DNA from: DATFWC01 sp963777755
GTDB taxonomy: Bacteria; Pseudomonadota; Alphaproteobacteria; Rhizobiales; Xanthobacteraceae
Length of the DNA stretch: 64,000 bases
Assembly (NCBI GenBank): GCA_963777755.1
Contig: CAVZSC010000030.1
Coordinates: 496,001-560,000, forward strand
Reading direction: 5' to 3'
Under the pieces are notes generated by a model. The model made no database searches. It worked only from the letters and a program-made list of their open reading frames with translations, and had not been told where the DNA came from. Below are positions 49,940-59,292 of this stretch, in pieces. Each line of letters opens with the position of its first letter. The first letter of the stretch is position 1. A program made the position numbers and the translations under genes.

Positions 49940-50410
49940 ATGGACGAGAGCCGCCCGCCCCTTCCGCCGTTCACGCTCGAAACCGCGATCCGCAAGGTGC
50001 GCATGGCGGAGGACGCGTGGAACACGCGCGATCCGCAGCGCGTCGCGCTCGCCTATACGGCGGACAGCCGCTGGCGCAATCGCGCGGAATTTCTCCAGGG
50101 CCGCGGCGAGATCGAGGTATTCCTGACGCGCAAGTGGCGGCGCGAGCTCGACTACCGCTTGATCAAGGAAATCTGGGCGTTTCGCGAGAACCGCATCGCC
50201 GTGCGCTTCGCCTACGAGTGGCACGACGACAGCAGCAGCTGGTTCCGCAGCTACGGCAACGAGAACTGGGAATTCGACGAGCGCGGCCTGATGCGCTTGC
50301 GCATCGCCAGCATCAACGATTTGCCGATCGCGGAGCGCGATCGCAAATACCACTGGCCGCTCGGGCGCCGGCCCGATGATCATCCCGGCTTGAGCGATCT
50401 CGGCTTGTAG
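49940..50410 (+). CDS. DUF1348 (NTF2-like/SnoaL-like) protein
   Basis: A 156-residue NTF2-fold protein: TLETAIRKVRMAEDAWNTRDPQRVALAYTADSRWRNRAEF at the start, then RRELDYRLIKEIWAFRENRIAVRFAYEWHDDSSSWFRSYGNENWEF, and the end YHWPLGRRPDDHPGLSDLGL. These are the DUF1348 signature blocks. The function is unknown; the fold usually binds small hydrophobic molecules. Confidence 0.88.
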   Translation: MDESRPPLPPFTLETAIRKVRMAEDAWNTRDPQRVALAYTADSRWRNRAEFLQGRGEIEVFLTRKWRRELDYRLIKEIWAFRENRIAVRFAYEWHDDSSSWFRSYGNENWEFDERGLMRLRIASINDLPIAERDRKYHWPLGRRPDDHPGLSDLGL

Positions 50411-50600
50411 GCATTCCGCGCGACGAGCGGAGCGGCCGGCTCTCCCCGATCATCTTCTAAGCAATGCCGCGCCATCCGCCGCAATGGCGGCAAAGCGCAT
50501 TCGCGGCCTCCCATTACACTTGTCTGACATCCGGAAAGCGGCCGACGACCCCGTCCGTCGGCCTTTCGGATCAGCGCAGCATGCATCTCGAGGTCAGTGC

Positions 50601-50807
50601 TTGAACGATCGTCTCAATCCACCCATCGGCCGCCGCGAGTTCCTCCGCGTGCTCGCGGTCGGGGGCGCGGCGGCGGCTACTGCGGCGCCGCTCGCGCCCG
50701 CCGTGGCCGACAGTGAAAGCGAGGCCGAGAAGCGCAAGCCCCGCTACCAGGCGAATTCACCCGAGGTGCAGACGTTCTACCGCGTCAACCGCTACCCGGC
50801 GAAGTGA
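50601..50807 (+). CDS. Formate dehydrogenase region Tat-signal small protein
   Basis: A 68-residue protein from TTG 50601. The Tat motif RREFLRVLAVGGAAAATAAPLAP is followed by a short charged tail SEAEKRKPRYQANSPEVQTFYRVNRYPAK. This matches the small Tat peptides encoded before formate dehydrogenase alpha genes (TIGR02811-type). It overlaps the start of the alpha gene (GTGA), so the two are coupled. It probably helps formate dehydrogenase export or assembly, but its role is not established. Confidence 0.8.
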   Translation: MNDRLNPPIGRREFLRVLAVGGAAAATAAPLAPAVADSESEAEKRKPRYQANSPEVQTFYRVNRYPAK

Positions 50808-53725
50808 CGGAGACACCGATGCTGGTGAAGAGGACCGATCGCGAGGCGCGCCGCGCCACCTTGGCCGCCGCGCTGACGCCGCAACCCGACGGCGGCGTCG
50901 ATCGTCGTGCCTTCCTGCGTCGTTCGGGTCTTGCCGCCGGCGCGCTTGCGGCGCTCGGGACGTTGCCGCTGGCGAGCGTACGCAAGGCCGAGGCCGGTCC
51001 GCCACCGGCGCCGGGCCAGGCCATGACCATCCGCAAGAACGTCTGCACCCATTGCTCGGTCGGCTGTACCGTCATCGCCGAAGTCGCGAACGGCGTGTGG
51101 ATCGGTCAGGAGCCGGGCTGGGACAGCCCGATCAATCGTGGCTCGCACTGCTGCAAGGGCGCGGCGGTGCGCGACGACGTGGGGAGCGAGCGTCGGCTGC
51201 GCTATCCGATGAAGCTCGTGAACGGCCAGTGGGTCCGCGTGTCGTGGGATCAGGCGATCGACGAGATCGGCGACAAGCTGATGGAGATCCGCGCCAGGTC
51301 CGGCCCGGAATCGGTGTACTGGCTCGGCTCGGCAAAGTTCACCAACGAGGCGGCCTACCTCAACCGCAAGCTTGCAGCCTTCTGGGGCACCAACAATTCC
51401 GATCACCAGGCGCGCATCTGTCACTCCACCACCGTCGCCGGCGTGGCCAACACCTGGGGCTACGGTGCGATGACCAACAGCTACAACGACATTCGCAACG
51501 CCAGGACCATCATGGTGATGGGCGGCAACCCGGCCGAGGCGCACCCGGTGTCGCTGCAGCACATTCTCGAAGGCAAGGAGCTCAACCGCGCCAACATGAT
51601 CGTGATCGATCCGCGGATGACGCGTACCGCCGCGCACGCGACAGAGTACGTGCGGGTCCGGCCCGGCACCCACATTCCGACGATCTACGGGATGCTCTGG
51701 CACATCTTCCGCAACGGCTGGGAGGACAAGGAGTTTCTCCGCCAGCGGGTGTACGGCCTCGACGAAATACGCAAGGAGGTCGACAAGTGGCCGCCCGACG
51801 AGGTGGAGCGCGTCACCGGCCTCCCGGAGGCGCAGGTCCGGCACATCGCCGAGGTGTTCGCGAAGGAGCGCCCCGCGACCTTGATCTGGGCGATGGGACA
51901 GACCCAGTTCACCGTCGGCACGGCGAACGTCCGGGCGAGCTGCATCCTGCTGCTCGCCACCGGCAACGTCGGCCATTACGGCAGCGGCGCCAATATCTTC
52001 CGCGGCCACACCAACGTCCAGGGCGCGACCGATCTCGGGCTCGATGTCACCACCCTGCCGCTCTACTACGGGCTCGACGAGGGCGCCTGGAAGCACTGGT
52101 GCCGCGTGTGGGAGGTCGACTACGACTGGATGGTCTCCCGCTTCGTCGACAAGAAATTCATGCAAACGCCGGGCATCCCCTCGACGCGCTGGTTCGATGC
52201 CACGCTGCTGCCGACCGAGCAGGTGTCCCAGCCCGACACCATGAAGGCCATGTTCATCATGGGGCACGGCGGCAACACGATCACGCGCATGCCGGAGGCT
52301 GCCAAGGGCATCGAGAAGCTCGATCTCCTAGTCGTGTGCGACCCCTATCCGACGACCTGGTCAGTGCTCTCCGAGCGCCGGGACGGCACCTACCTGCTGC
52401 CGGCCTGCACCAGCTTCGAGATGGACGGATCGCGCACCGCCTCCAATCGCTCGCTGCAGTGGGGCGAGCAGATCGTCAAGCCGGTGTTCGAGAGCCGCAA
52501 CGACTACGACGTCATGTACATGCTGGCCCGCAAGCTCGGCTTCGCCGACCAGATGTTCAAGAACATCAAGGTCGAGAACGGCGTGGTATCGGCCGAGGAC
52601 ATCCTGCGCGAGATCAATCGCGGCGGCTGGTCGACCGGCTATTGCGGCCAGTCGCCCGAGCGGCTCAAGGCGCACATGCGCAACCAGGCGAAGTTCGACC
52701 TGGTCACGCTGCGCGCCCCGAAGGATGATCCGGAAGTCGGCGGCGACATCTACGGCCTGCCGTGGCCGTGCTGGGGCACGCCGGACTACCGGCACCCCGG
52801 CACGCCGGTCCTCTACAACACCAACCTGCCGGTGAAGGAAGGCGGCGGCACGTTCCGCGCGCGCTTCGGCGTGGAGCGCAACGGCGTGAGCCTCTTGTCC
52901 GACGGCTCCTACTCGGTCGGCTCCGAGATCCGGGATGGCTACCCCGAGTTCACCCACGGCGTGCTGAAGAAGCTCGGCTGGGACAAGGACCTCACCGCGC
53001 AGGAACTGTCCGTCATCCAGCGGGTGAGCCCGGACAACCCTAATCTGGTGTCCTGGTCGACCGATCTCTCGGGTGGCATCCAGCGCGTCGCCATCGAGCA
53101 CGGCTGCAGCCCCTACGGCAACGGCAAGGCCCGCATGATCGCGTGGAACCTGCCGGATCCAATCCCGGTGCACCGCGAGCCGATCTATACGCCGCGCCCC
53201 GATCTCGTCGCCAAGTATCCGACCCTGCCCGACGCCCGCCAGTTCCGCGTGCCGAACATCGGCTTCACCGTGCAGAAGAGCGCGGTCGATCGCGGGGTCG
53301 TGCAACGGTTTCCGCTCATCCTCAGCTCGGGCCGACTGGTCGAGTACGAGGGCGGCGGCGAGGAGACGCGCTCCAACAAGTGGCTCGCCGAGCTCAAGCA
53401 GGACATGTACGTCGAGATCAACCCGGCCGATGCGGCCGCGCGCGGCATCAAGGACGGCGCCTGGGTCTGGGTCACCGGCGCCGAATCCGATTCGAAAGCA
53501 CGCATGAAGGCGCTGGTGACCGAGCGCGTCGGCAAGGGCGTGGCCTGGTGCCCGTTCCATTTCGCCGGCTGGTTCCAGGGCGTCGACCAGCGCAGCAAAT
53601 ATCCGAAAGGCGCCGACCCCATCGTGCTCGGCGAGAGCGTCAACACAATTACCACCTACGGCTTCGACCCGGTGACTGGCATGCAGGAGCCCAAGGCCAC
53701 CCTGTGCCAGATCCTGGCGGCGTGA
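50804..53725 (+). CDS. fdoG: Formate dehydrogenase alpha subunit (molybdopterin, Tat-exported)
   Basis: A 973-residue catalytic subunit. Residues 33-65 form a Tat signal (DRRAFLRRSGLAAGALAALG). The [4Fe-4S] ligands are C81-x2-C84-x3-C88 and C116 or C117 (SHCCKG). The active-site residue is Cys206 in DHQARICHSTT, where selenocysteine stands in FdnG. Molybdopterin-guanine-dinucleotide-binding blocks run through the middle and the C-terminal domain starts near residue 820. It is exported with beta to the periplasmic face and oxidises formate to CO2. It starts GTG 50804, with ATG 50819 as an alternative. It precedes beta and gamma in one operon. Confidence 0.93.
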   Translation: MTETPMLVKRTDREARRATLAAALTPQPDGGVDRRAFLRRSGLAAGALAALGTLPLASVRKAEAGPPPAPGQAMTIRKNVCTHCSVGCTVIAEVANGVWIGQEPGWDSPINRGSHCCKGAAVRDDVGSERRLRYPMKLVNGQWVRVSWDQAIDEIGDKLMEIRARSGPESVYWLGSAKFTNEAAYLNRKLAAFWGTNNSDHQARICHSTTVAGVANTWGYGAMTNSYNDIRNARTIMVMGGNPAEAHPVSLQHILEGKELNRANMIVIDPRMTRTAAHATEYVRVRPGTHIPTIYGMLWHIFRNGWEDKEFLRQRVYGLDEIRKEVDKWPPDEVERVTGLPEAQVRHIAEVFAKERPATLIWAMGQTQFTVGTANVRASCILLLATGNVGHYGSGANIFRGHTNVQGATDLGLDVTTLPLYYGLDEGAWKHWCRVWEVDYDWMVSRFVDKKFMQTPGIPSTRWFDATLLPTEQVSQPDTMKAMFIMGHGGNTITRMPEAAKGIEKLDLLVVCDPYPTTWSVLSERRDGTYLLPACTSFEMDGSRTASNRSLQWGEQIVKPVFESRNDYDVMYMLARKLGFADQMFKNIKVENGVVSAEDILREINRGGWSTGYCGQSPERLKAHMRNQAKFDLVTLRAPKDDPEVGGDIYGLPWPCWGTPDYRHPGTPVLYNTNLPVKEGGGTFRARFGVERNGVSLLSDGSYSVGSEIRDGYPEFTHGVLKKLGWDKDLTAQELSVIQRVSPDNPNLVSWSTDLSGGIQRVAIEHGCSPYGNGKARMIAWNLPDPIPVHREPIYTPRPDLVAKYPTLPDARQFRVPNIGFTVQKSAVDRGVVQRFPLILSSGRLVEYEGGGEETRSNKWLAELKQDMYVEINPADAAARGIKDGAWVWVTGAESDSKARMKALVTERVGKGVAWCPFHFAGWFQGVDQRSKYPKGADPIVLGESVNTITTYGFDPVTGMQEPKATLCQILAA

Positions 53726-53736
53726 CGGAGGCAGCC

Positions 53737-54333
53737 ATGGCACGGATGAAATTTCTCTGCGACGCCGACCGCTGCATCGACTGTAACGCCTGCGTCACCG
53801 CCTGCAAGAACGAGCACGACGTGCCGTGGGGCATCAACCGCCGGCGCGTGGTCAACATCAACGACGGCAAGCCGGGCGAGCGCTCGGTCTCGATGGCCTG
53901 CATGCACTGCACCGATGCGCCATGCGCGGCGGTGTGTCCGGTGAAGTGCTTCGTGACGACGGCGGATGCGGTCGTGCTGCACTCCAAGGACCTGTGCATC
54001 GGCTGCGGCTACTGCTTCTACGCCTGCCCGTTCGGCGCGCCGCAATATCCGCGCGTCGGCAATTTCGGCTCGCGCGGCAAGATGGACAAGTGCACCTACT
54101 GCGCCGGCGGCCCGGAAGCCGACGGTACGCAGATCGAGTTCGACAAATACGGCGCCAACCGTCTCGCCGAGGGCAAGCTGCCGCTGTGCGCTGAGATGTG
54201 CTCGACCAAGTCGCTGCTCGCCGGCGACGGCGACGTGATCGCCCAGATCTACAAGGAGCGCGTCATCAAGCGCGGCTACGGCTCAGGCGCCTGGGGGTGG
54301 AAGACCGCCTACCACGCAGGGATCGCGGTGTGA
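53737..54333 (+). CDS. fdoH: Formate dehydrogenase beta subunit (4Fe-4S)
   Basis: A 198-residue ferredoxin-type subunit with four Cys clusters: CDADRCIDCNACVTACKNE, CMHCTDAPCAAVCP, CIGCGYCFYACP and CTYCAGG...CAEMC. They give four [4Fe-4S] centres linking the molybdenum site to the heme subunit. It lacks the C-terminal membrane helix of FdnH. CGGAGG lies 6 bases upstream of ATG 53737. Confidence 0.93.
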   Translation: MARMKFLCDADRCIDCNACVTACKNEHDVPWGINRRRVVNINDGKPGERSVSMACMHCTDAPCAAVCPVKCFVTTADAVVLHSKDLCIGCGYCFYACPFGAPQYPRVGNFGSRGKMDKCTYCAGGPEADGTQIEFDKYGANRLAEGKLPLCAEMCSTKSLLAGDGDVIAQIYKERVIKRGYGSGAWGWKTAYHAGIAV

Positions 54334-54347
54334 CCGGGAGAATGAGC

Positions 54348-55367
54348 ATGAGGAGCCTCGCACGCATTCGCCCGATGATCTCGCTCATGGCCGTGGTGGT
54401 CGTGCTGACGTTCTGGCTCGCCCCACCGGTTCTCGCCCAGCAGCTCAACCCGGACGGCTCGCCCAACCCGGATGCGAGCGCGGTGAACGAGCAGATCCTG
54501 CTCGGGCAGCATCCGCGCATCACCGGACGGATCGACATCCCGAACGAGATCGCGAGCGTCCTCATGCAGCCCGCCGGACGCACGTGGGACTTCTTTCACG
54601 AAGTGCTGCTGCACTGGATCGGCGCAGCCGTGATCCTGGGGACGATTCTTCTGCTGGGGATCTTCTACCTGGTCGCCGGACGTTTGCGCATCTCCGCCGG
54701 TCGCTCCGGCACGCGGGTGCCCCGCTTCACGGCGTTCGAGCGCGCGTGCCATTGGCTCACCGCAACGTCATTCGTCCTGCTCGCCCTGACCGGGCTCAAC
54801 ATCACGTTCGGGAAGCTCGTGCTGCTGCCGGTGATCGGGCCCGCCGCGTTCTCGAGCATCGCGCAGGTCGCCAAGTATACCCACAACTACATCAGCTTCT
54901 CGTTCGCGCTCGGGCTCACGCTGCTCGTTGCGATGTGGGCGAAGGACAACATCCCGCGCAAGCTCGACCTCGTCTGGCTGAAGGAGGGGGGCGGGTTCAT
55001 CCCCTCGAAGCATCCGACGGCGGGCCGCTTCAATGCCGGCGAAAAGCTGGTCTTCTGGCTCATGCTGGGCGCGGGTGTGGCGGTGGCGGCCTCCGGATAT
55101 CTGTTGATGTTTCCTTTCTATGTGACGGACATCGCCGGAATGCAGCTGTCGCAGGTCGTGCACAGCCTGATCGCCGTCCTGTTCGTCGCGCTCATCCTCG
55201 GACACATCTACATCGGCACGCTCGGCATGGAAGGCGCGTTCGAGGCGATGGGCAAGGGCAGCGTCGATTTCAACTGGGCCAGGGAGCATCACGGCGCCTG
55301 GCTCGAAGAGCAGATCGCCAAGGGTCACGTTGCCGATCCGCATGCCGCTGCGACCCCGGCCGAATGA
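54348..55367 (+). CDS. fdoI: Formate dehydrogenase gamma subunit (cytochrome b556)
   Basis: A 339-residue membrane subunit. It has an N-terminal signal or anchor (MISLMAVVVVLTFWLAPPVLAQ), then four transmembrane helices with heme-ligand histidines in FERACHWLTATSF, YTHNYISFSFAL and LSQVVHSLIAVLFVALILGHIYIG. It takes electrons from beta and reduces quinone. ATG 54348 gives better spacing from GGGAG than the ATG at 54342. A 90-base gap then separates it from the oxalate decarboxylase gene. Confidence 0.92.
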   Translation: MRSLARIRPMISLMAVVVVLTFWLAPPVLAQQLNPDGSPNPDASAVNEQILLGQHPRITGRIDIPNEIASVLMQPAGRTWDFFHEVLLHWIGAAVILGTILLLGIFYLVAGRLRISAGRSGTRVPRFTAFERACHWLTATSFVLLALTGLNITFGKLVLLPVIGPAAFSSIAQVAKYTHNYISFSFALGLTLLVAMWAKDNIPRKLDLVWLKEGGGFIPSKHPTAGRFNAGEKLVFWLMLGAGVAVAASGYLLMFPFYVTDIAGMQLSQVVHSLIAVLFVALILGHIYIGTLGMEGAFEAMGKGSVDFNWAREHHGAWLEEQIAKGHVADPHAAATPAE

Positions 55368-55458
55368 ACTGATGGGGCATCGTCATCCCAAGTCCAGACA
55401 CCGCAATGCATGAGTGGTCACGACGGCACGCTGCCGCTGCATCAATGGAGAAGAAATC

Positions 55459-56694
55459 ATGGATCCGATCTCACGTCGCAACGTGCTGGTGGCAACCGCT
55501 GCCGGAGGCCTGCTGACAGCCAGTACGGCTTTGGCGGCTCCGGTTGCGCCGGACTCCAGCTCCGTCCCGCAGCCGGTGCGCCCGGGTCACGGGGGCAACG
55601 ATCCCGGCCCCCGCAACCTGATGCGCGACCAGCAGAACCCCGACATCCTGGTGCCGCCCTCGACCGATCACGGCACGTTGCCGAACCTGCGCTTCTCGTT
55701 CTCCGACTCGCATATGCGGCTCGAGTCGGGCGGCTGGACCCGCCAGGTGACCGTGCGCGAGCTCGCTGTCTCCAAGACCATCGCCGGCGTGAACATGCGC
55801 CTGAACGCCGGCGGCGTGCGCGAGCTGCATTGGCACAAGGCGGCGGAGTGGGCCTACATGCTGTATGGCACGGCGCGCATCACCGGCGTCGATGCCGAGG
55901 GCCGCAACTTCGTCGATGACGTCGGCGTGGGGGATCTCTGGTATTTCCCGGCGGGCATTCCGCACTCCATTCAAGGTCTCGGCCCGGACGGCTGCGAATT
56001 CCTGCTCGTATTCGACGACGCCGAGTTCGACGAGGACAACACGTTCCTGATCACCGACTGGTTCAAGCACACGCCGAACGACGTGCTGGCGAAGAATTTC
56101 GGCGTGCCGTCCTCGCTGTTCGGCCATACGCCGGATCCGAGCGAGAAGTACATCTTCCCGGCTCCGCTGCCGGGTCCGCTCAGCGCCGACAAGATTCCGG
56201 GCGCCACCGCAGTGTCGCAGCGCTTCAGCCACCGTCTGCTGGCGCAGGAGCCGATCAAGACGCGCAGCGGAACGGCGCGGATTGTCGACTCCAGCAACTT
56301 TCCGGTGAGCAAGACGATCGCGGCGGCGCTGGTCGAGGTCAATCCCGGGGGGATGCGCGAGCTCCACTGGCACCCGAACATCGACGAATGGCAGTACTAC
56401 ATCGAAGGCCAGGGACGCATGGGCGTGTTTGCCGCGTCTGGTCAGGCGCGCACGTTCGATTTCCGGGCGGGCGATGTCGGCTACGTACCCTTCGCCATGG
56501 GCCACTATGTCGAGAACACGGGCACGACGCCGCTGCGCTTCCTCGAGATGTTCAAGAGCAGCTATTTCGCCGACGTGTCGCTGTCGACCTGGATGGCGCT
56601 GACGCCGCCCGAGCTGGTGCAGGCGCACCTGAATCTGGACCGGCAAGTGATGGACGCACTGCGCAAGGAGAAGGCCCCCATCGTGCCGGCGTAG
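55459..56694 (+). CDS. oxdC: Oxalate decarboxylase (bicupin), Tat-exported
   Basis: A 411-residue bicupin. A Tat-type signal occupies residues 1-27 (SRRNVLVATAAGGLL). Both Mn sites are complete: His124, His126, Glu130, His169 in the N-terminal cupin (RELHWHKAAEW) and His303, His305, Glu310, His349 in the C-terminal cupin (RELHWHPNIDEW). Arg121 is present. The flexible lid, SENST in Bacillus OxdC, reads DEDNT (residues 191-195), keeping the key glutamate at residue 192. This supports decarboxylation to formate and CO2 rather than oxidation. Its location next to formate dehydrogenase and CydAB gives a direct use for the formate. GGAGAAG precedes the ATG. Confidence 0.92.
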   Translation: MDPISRRNVLVATAAGGLLTASTALAAPVAPDSSSVPQPVRPGHGGNDPGPRNLMRDQQNPDILVPPSTDHGTLPNLRFSFSDSHMRLESGGWTRQVTVRELAVSKTIAGVNMRLNAGGVRELHWHKAAEWAYMLYGTARITGVDAEGRNFVDDVGVGDLWYFPAGIPHSIQGLGPDGCEFLLVFDDAEFDEDNTFLITDWFKHTPNDVLAKNFGVPSSLFGHTPDPSEKYIFPAPLPGPLSADKIPGATAVSQRFSHRLLAQEPIKTRSGTARIVDSSNFPVSKTIAAALVEVNPGGMRELHWHPNIDEWQYYIEGQGRMGVFAASGQARTFDFRAGDVGYVPFAMGHYVENTGTTPLRFLEMFKSSYFADVSLSTWMALTPPELVQAHLNLDRQVMDALRKEKAPIVPA

Positions 56695-56721
56695 TGCCTC
56701 TCGCGGGAATTGGTGCGCGCT

Positions 56722-56756
56722 CCCTCTCCCCATCGGGGAGAGGGTCGGGGTGAGGG
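56722..56756. repeat. Palindromic repeat element (copy 2)
   Basis: CCCTCTCCCC (56722-56731), three-base loop, GGGGAGAGGG (56735-56744), then TCGGGGTGAGGG (56745-56756), the exact complement of the CCCTCACCCCGA start of copy 1 at 43741. It lies between the oxdC stop and the cydA start. Confidence 0.8.
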
Positions 56757-56806
56757 GGCATGCGCCCATCGATCGTGCACGGCGCGCCAAGAAGAGGAGC
56801 AACCCG

Positions 56807-58243
56807 GTGGATCTCGACGCTGTGCTGCTGGCGCGCATCCAGTTCGCCTTCACCATCATCTGGCACATCATCTTCCCGGCTTTCACGATCGGGCTGTCCG
56901 CCTATATCGCGACGCTCTGCGTCATGTGGCTCAAGACGGGCACCGCGCGCTACCGCGTGCTCGCGCAGTTCTGGACCCGGATCTTCGCTGTCTCGTTCGC
57001 CATGGGCGTGGTGTCGGGGATCGTGCTGTCCTACCAGTTCGGCACCAACTGGAGCCGGTTCTCGGCCGTGCTCGGCAACGTTATCGGCCCGATGATCGGC
57101 TACGAGGTCCTGGTCGCGTTCTTCCTGGAAGCGACATTTCTCGGCGTGCTGCTGTTCGGCTGGAACCGGGTGCCGCCCTGGCTGCACACGCTGTCGGCGG
57201 TGGCGGTCGCGGTCGGAACCTTGACCTCGGCGTTCTGGATCCTGTCGGCCAACAGCTGGATGCAGACGCCGGCCGGCTACGAGATGCGCGATGGCGTCGC
57301 CTATCCGCTCGACTGGCTCGCCATCGTGTTCAATCCGAGTTTCCCCTATCGCTTCGCCCACATGGTGACGGCGGCGTACCTCACGGCGTCGTTCGTCGTG
57401 CTCGCCGTGGGCGCGCGCTACCTCCTCGCCGGCCGGCATCTGGAGCACGGCCGCACCATGGTGCGCATGGCGGTCGGCTTCGTCGCCATCGTTGCGCCGC
57501 TGCAGCTCGTGATCGGCGACCAGCACGGTCTCAACACGCTCGCGCATCAGCCGCTGAAGGTCGCCGCCATCGAGGCGCACTGGGACGGCGACAAGCCCGC
57601 CGAGCTCGTGCTGTTCGGCTGGCCGGATGAGCGCGCCGAGACGAACCGCTTCGCGGTCACGATCCCGCACGCCGGCTCGCTCGTCCTCACCCACTCGTGG
57701 AACGGCCTGATCCCCGGCCTCAAGAGCGTGCCGCCGCAGGACCGGCCGCCGGTCGTGCCGGCGTTCTTCGCCTTCCGCATCATGGTCGGCATCGGCTTGC
57801 TGATGATCGCGGCCGGGCTGAGCGGCGCGTGGCTGTGGTGGCGCGGCCGTTTGTTCGCGACGCGATGGTATCTCTGGCCCGCGCAGCATGCCTGGTGGAT
57901 CGGTTTCGTCGCCGTGATCTGCGGCTGGATCGTCACCGAGACCGGACGGCAGCCCTGGGTCGCCTACGGCGTCCTGCGCACCGCCGAAGCCGCGTCGCCG
58001 ATCGCGGCCCACACGGTGGCCACGACTCTCGTGCTGTTCGTGCTGGTCTATGCCGTCGTGCTCGCGATGGGCATCTACTACATCAACCACCTGATCGCGC
58101 TTGGACCGAAAGGACCGGCGATCGCACCCCCTGCCGGCGGACCGCCGGCTCCGCCGCTGCCGCCGGCCGGCGAGGCGGCGCGCCGAATTCCCGTCGTGGC
58201 CGGGCCGCCCATGCACATCCACGACGCCAGCGAGGTGGTGTGA
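56807..58243 (+). CDS. cydA: Cytochrome bd ubiquinol oxidase subunit I (CydA, short Q-loop)
   Basis: A 478-residue oxidase subunit starting GTG 56807, with AGAAGAGGAGC upstream. It has about nine transmembrane helices. Heme ligands include His20 (IIWHIIFPAF) and the histidine in AHMVTAAYLTASF; the GRQPW motif is in VTETGRQPWVAYG. The region after GDQHGLNTLAHQPLK is short, so it belongs to the bd-type oxidases with short Q-loop (CIO-like). It reduces O2 using quinol. It follows oxdC after 112 bases and overlaps CydB by one base. Confidence 0.93.
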   Translation: MDLDAVLLARIQFAFTIIWHIIFPAFTIGLSAYIATLCVMWLKTGTARYRVLAQFWTRIFAVSFAMGVVSGIVLSYQFGTNWSRFSAVLGNVIGPMIGYEVLVAFFLEATFLGVLLFGWNRVPPWLHTLSAVAVAVGTLTSAFWILSANSWMQTPAGYEMRDGVAYPLDWLAIVFNPSFPYRFAHMVTAAYLTASFVVLAVGARYLLAGRHLEHGRTMVRMAVGFVAIVAPLQLVIGDQHGLNTLAHQPLKVAAIEAHWDGDKPAELVLFGWPDERAETNRFAVTIPHAGSLVLTHSWNGLIPGLKSVPPQDRPPVVPAFFAFRIMVGIGLLMIAAGLSGAWLWWRGRLFATRWYLWPAQHAWWIGFVAVICGWIVTETGRQPWVAYGVLRTAEAASPIAAHTVATTLVLFVLVYAVVLAMGIYYINHLIALGPKGPAIAPPAGGPPAPPLPPAGEAARRIPVVAGPPMHIHDASEVV

Positions 58244-59247
58244 TGGAATGGTATCTGCCGGTCATCTGGGCGGCGATCATCGGCCTCGCGGTCGCCCTGT
58301 ACGTCATCCTCGACGGCTTCGATCTCGGGATCGGCATTCTGTTCCCGTTCGCCGAGTCCGAGCACGAGCGCGACCAGATGATGAACACGGTCGCCCCGTT
58401 CTGGGACGGCAACGAGACGTGGCTGGTGCTCGGCGGCGCCGGCATGATGGTGGCTTTCCCGCTCGCCTATTCGATCATCATGCCGGCCCTCTACCTGCCG
58501 GTCATCGTCATGCTGCTCGCGCTCGTGTTCCGCGGGGTCGCATTCGAGTTCCGCTGGATCGGCGTGACCCACAAGCCGCATTGGACGTTCGCCTTCGCGA
58601 CCGGGTCGGCGCTCGCCGCATTCTGCCAGGGACTGATCCTCGGCAGCCTGATCGAGGGCATCAAGGTCGAAAACGGGGCATATGCCGGCGGCCCGTTCGA
58701 TTGGGCGACGCCGTTCGCGGTGCTGTGCGGTCTCGGCCTGGTCGCCGGCTACGGCCTGCTCGGCGCCACCTGGCTGGTGATGAAGACCGACGGCGCCGTC
58801 GCGGAGCGGGCGAGGATCCAGGGCAAGGTGCTGCTGCTCGCGGTGCTCGCCTTCATGGTCGTGGTGAGCGTGTGGACGCCGCTTGCGACCGAGCGCATCG
58901 CGGCGCGCTGGTTCTCGCTGCCGAACATCCTGTTCTTCTGGTGGGTGCCGGCGGCGACCGCGCTCGTCGCATTCGCCGCGTGGCACTGGCTCGAGAGGCG
59001 ACACGACGTGCTCCCGTTCCTGGCGACGGTCGCGCTGTTCCTGCTCGGCTATCTCGGGCTGCTGATCTCCAATTTCCCGTACCTGGTGCCGCCATCCCTG
59101 ACCATCTGGCAGACCGCGTCCGCACCCGCGACGCAGATCTTCATGCTGATGGGCACGCTGGTGATGCTGCCGATCATCGTCGGCTACGTGATCTTCGTCT
59201 ACTGGACCTTTGGTGGGAAGTTGCGCGAGGGCGAAGGCTATCATTGA
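58243..59247 (+). CDS. cydB: Cytochrome bd ubiquinol oxidase subunit II (CydB)
   Basis: A 334-residue subunit II with about eight transmembrane helices. Family blocks are YVILDGFDLGIGILFPF, NTVAPFWDGNETWLVLGG, FRGVAFEFRW and FPYLVPPSLTIWQTASAP. ATG 58243 overlaps the CydA stop by a base (TGATG). No CydX-like small subunit or CydDC genes are visible in the window. Confidence 0.93.
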   Translation: MEWYLPVIWAAIIGLAVALYVILDGFDLGIGILFPFAESEHERDQMMNTVAPFWDGNETWLVLGGAGMMVAFPLAYSIIMPALYLPVIVMLLALVFRGVAFEFRWIGVTHKPHWTFAFATGSALAAFCQGLILGSLIEGIKVENGAYAGGPFDWATPFAVLCGLGLVAGYGLLGATWLVMKTDGAVAERARIQGKVLLLAVLAFMVVVSVWTPLATERIAARWFSLPNILFFWWVPAATALVAFAAWHWLERRHDVLPFLATVALFLLGYLGLLISNFPYLVPPSLTIWQTASAPATQIFMLMGTLVMLPIIVGYVIFVYWTFGGKLREGEGYH

Positions 59248-59292
59248 GCCGGGCGAGCCCCGGCTCCGTGATGGTCAAACATGGAGTGTGTC

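Noticed and set aside
55459..56694. Oxalate oxidase rather than decarboxylase
   Set aside because: The lid keeps the glutamate (DEDNT). Engineered or natural oxidase variants lose it.
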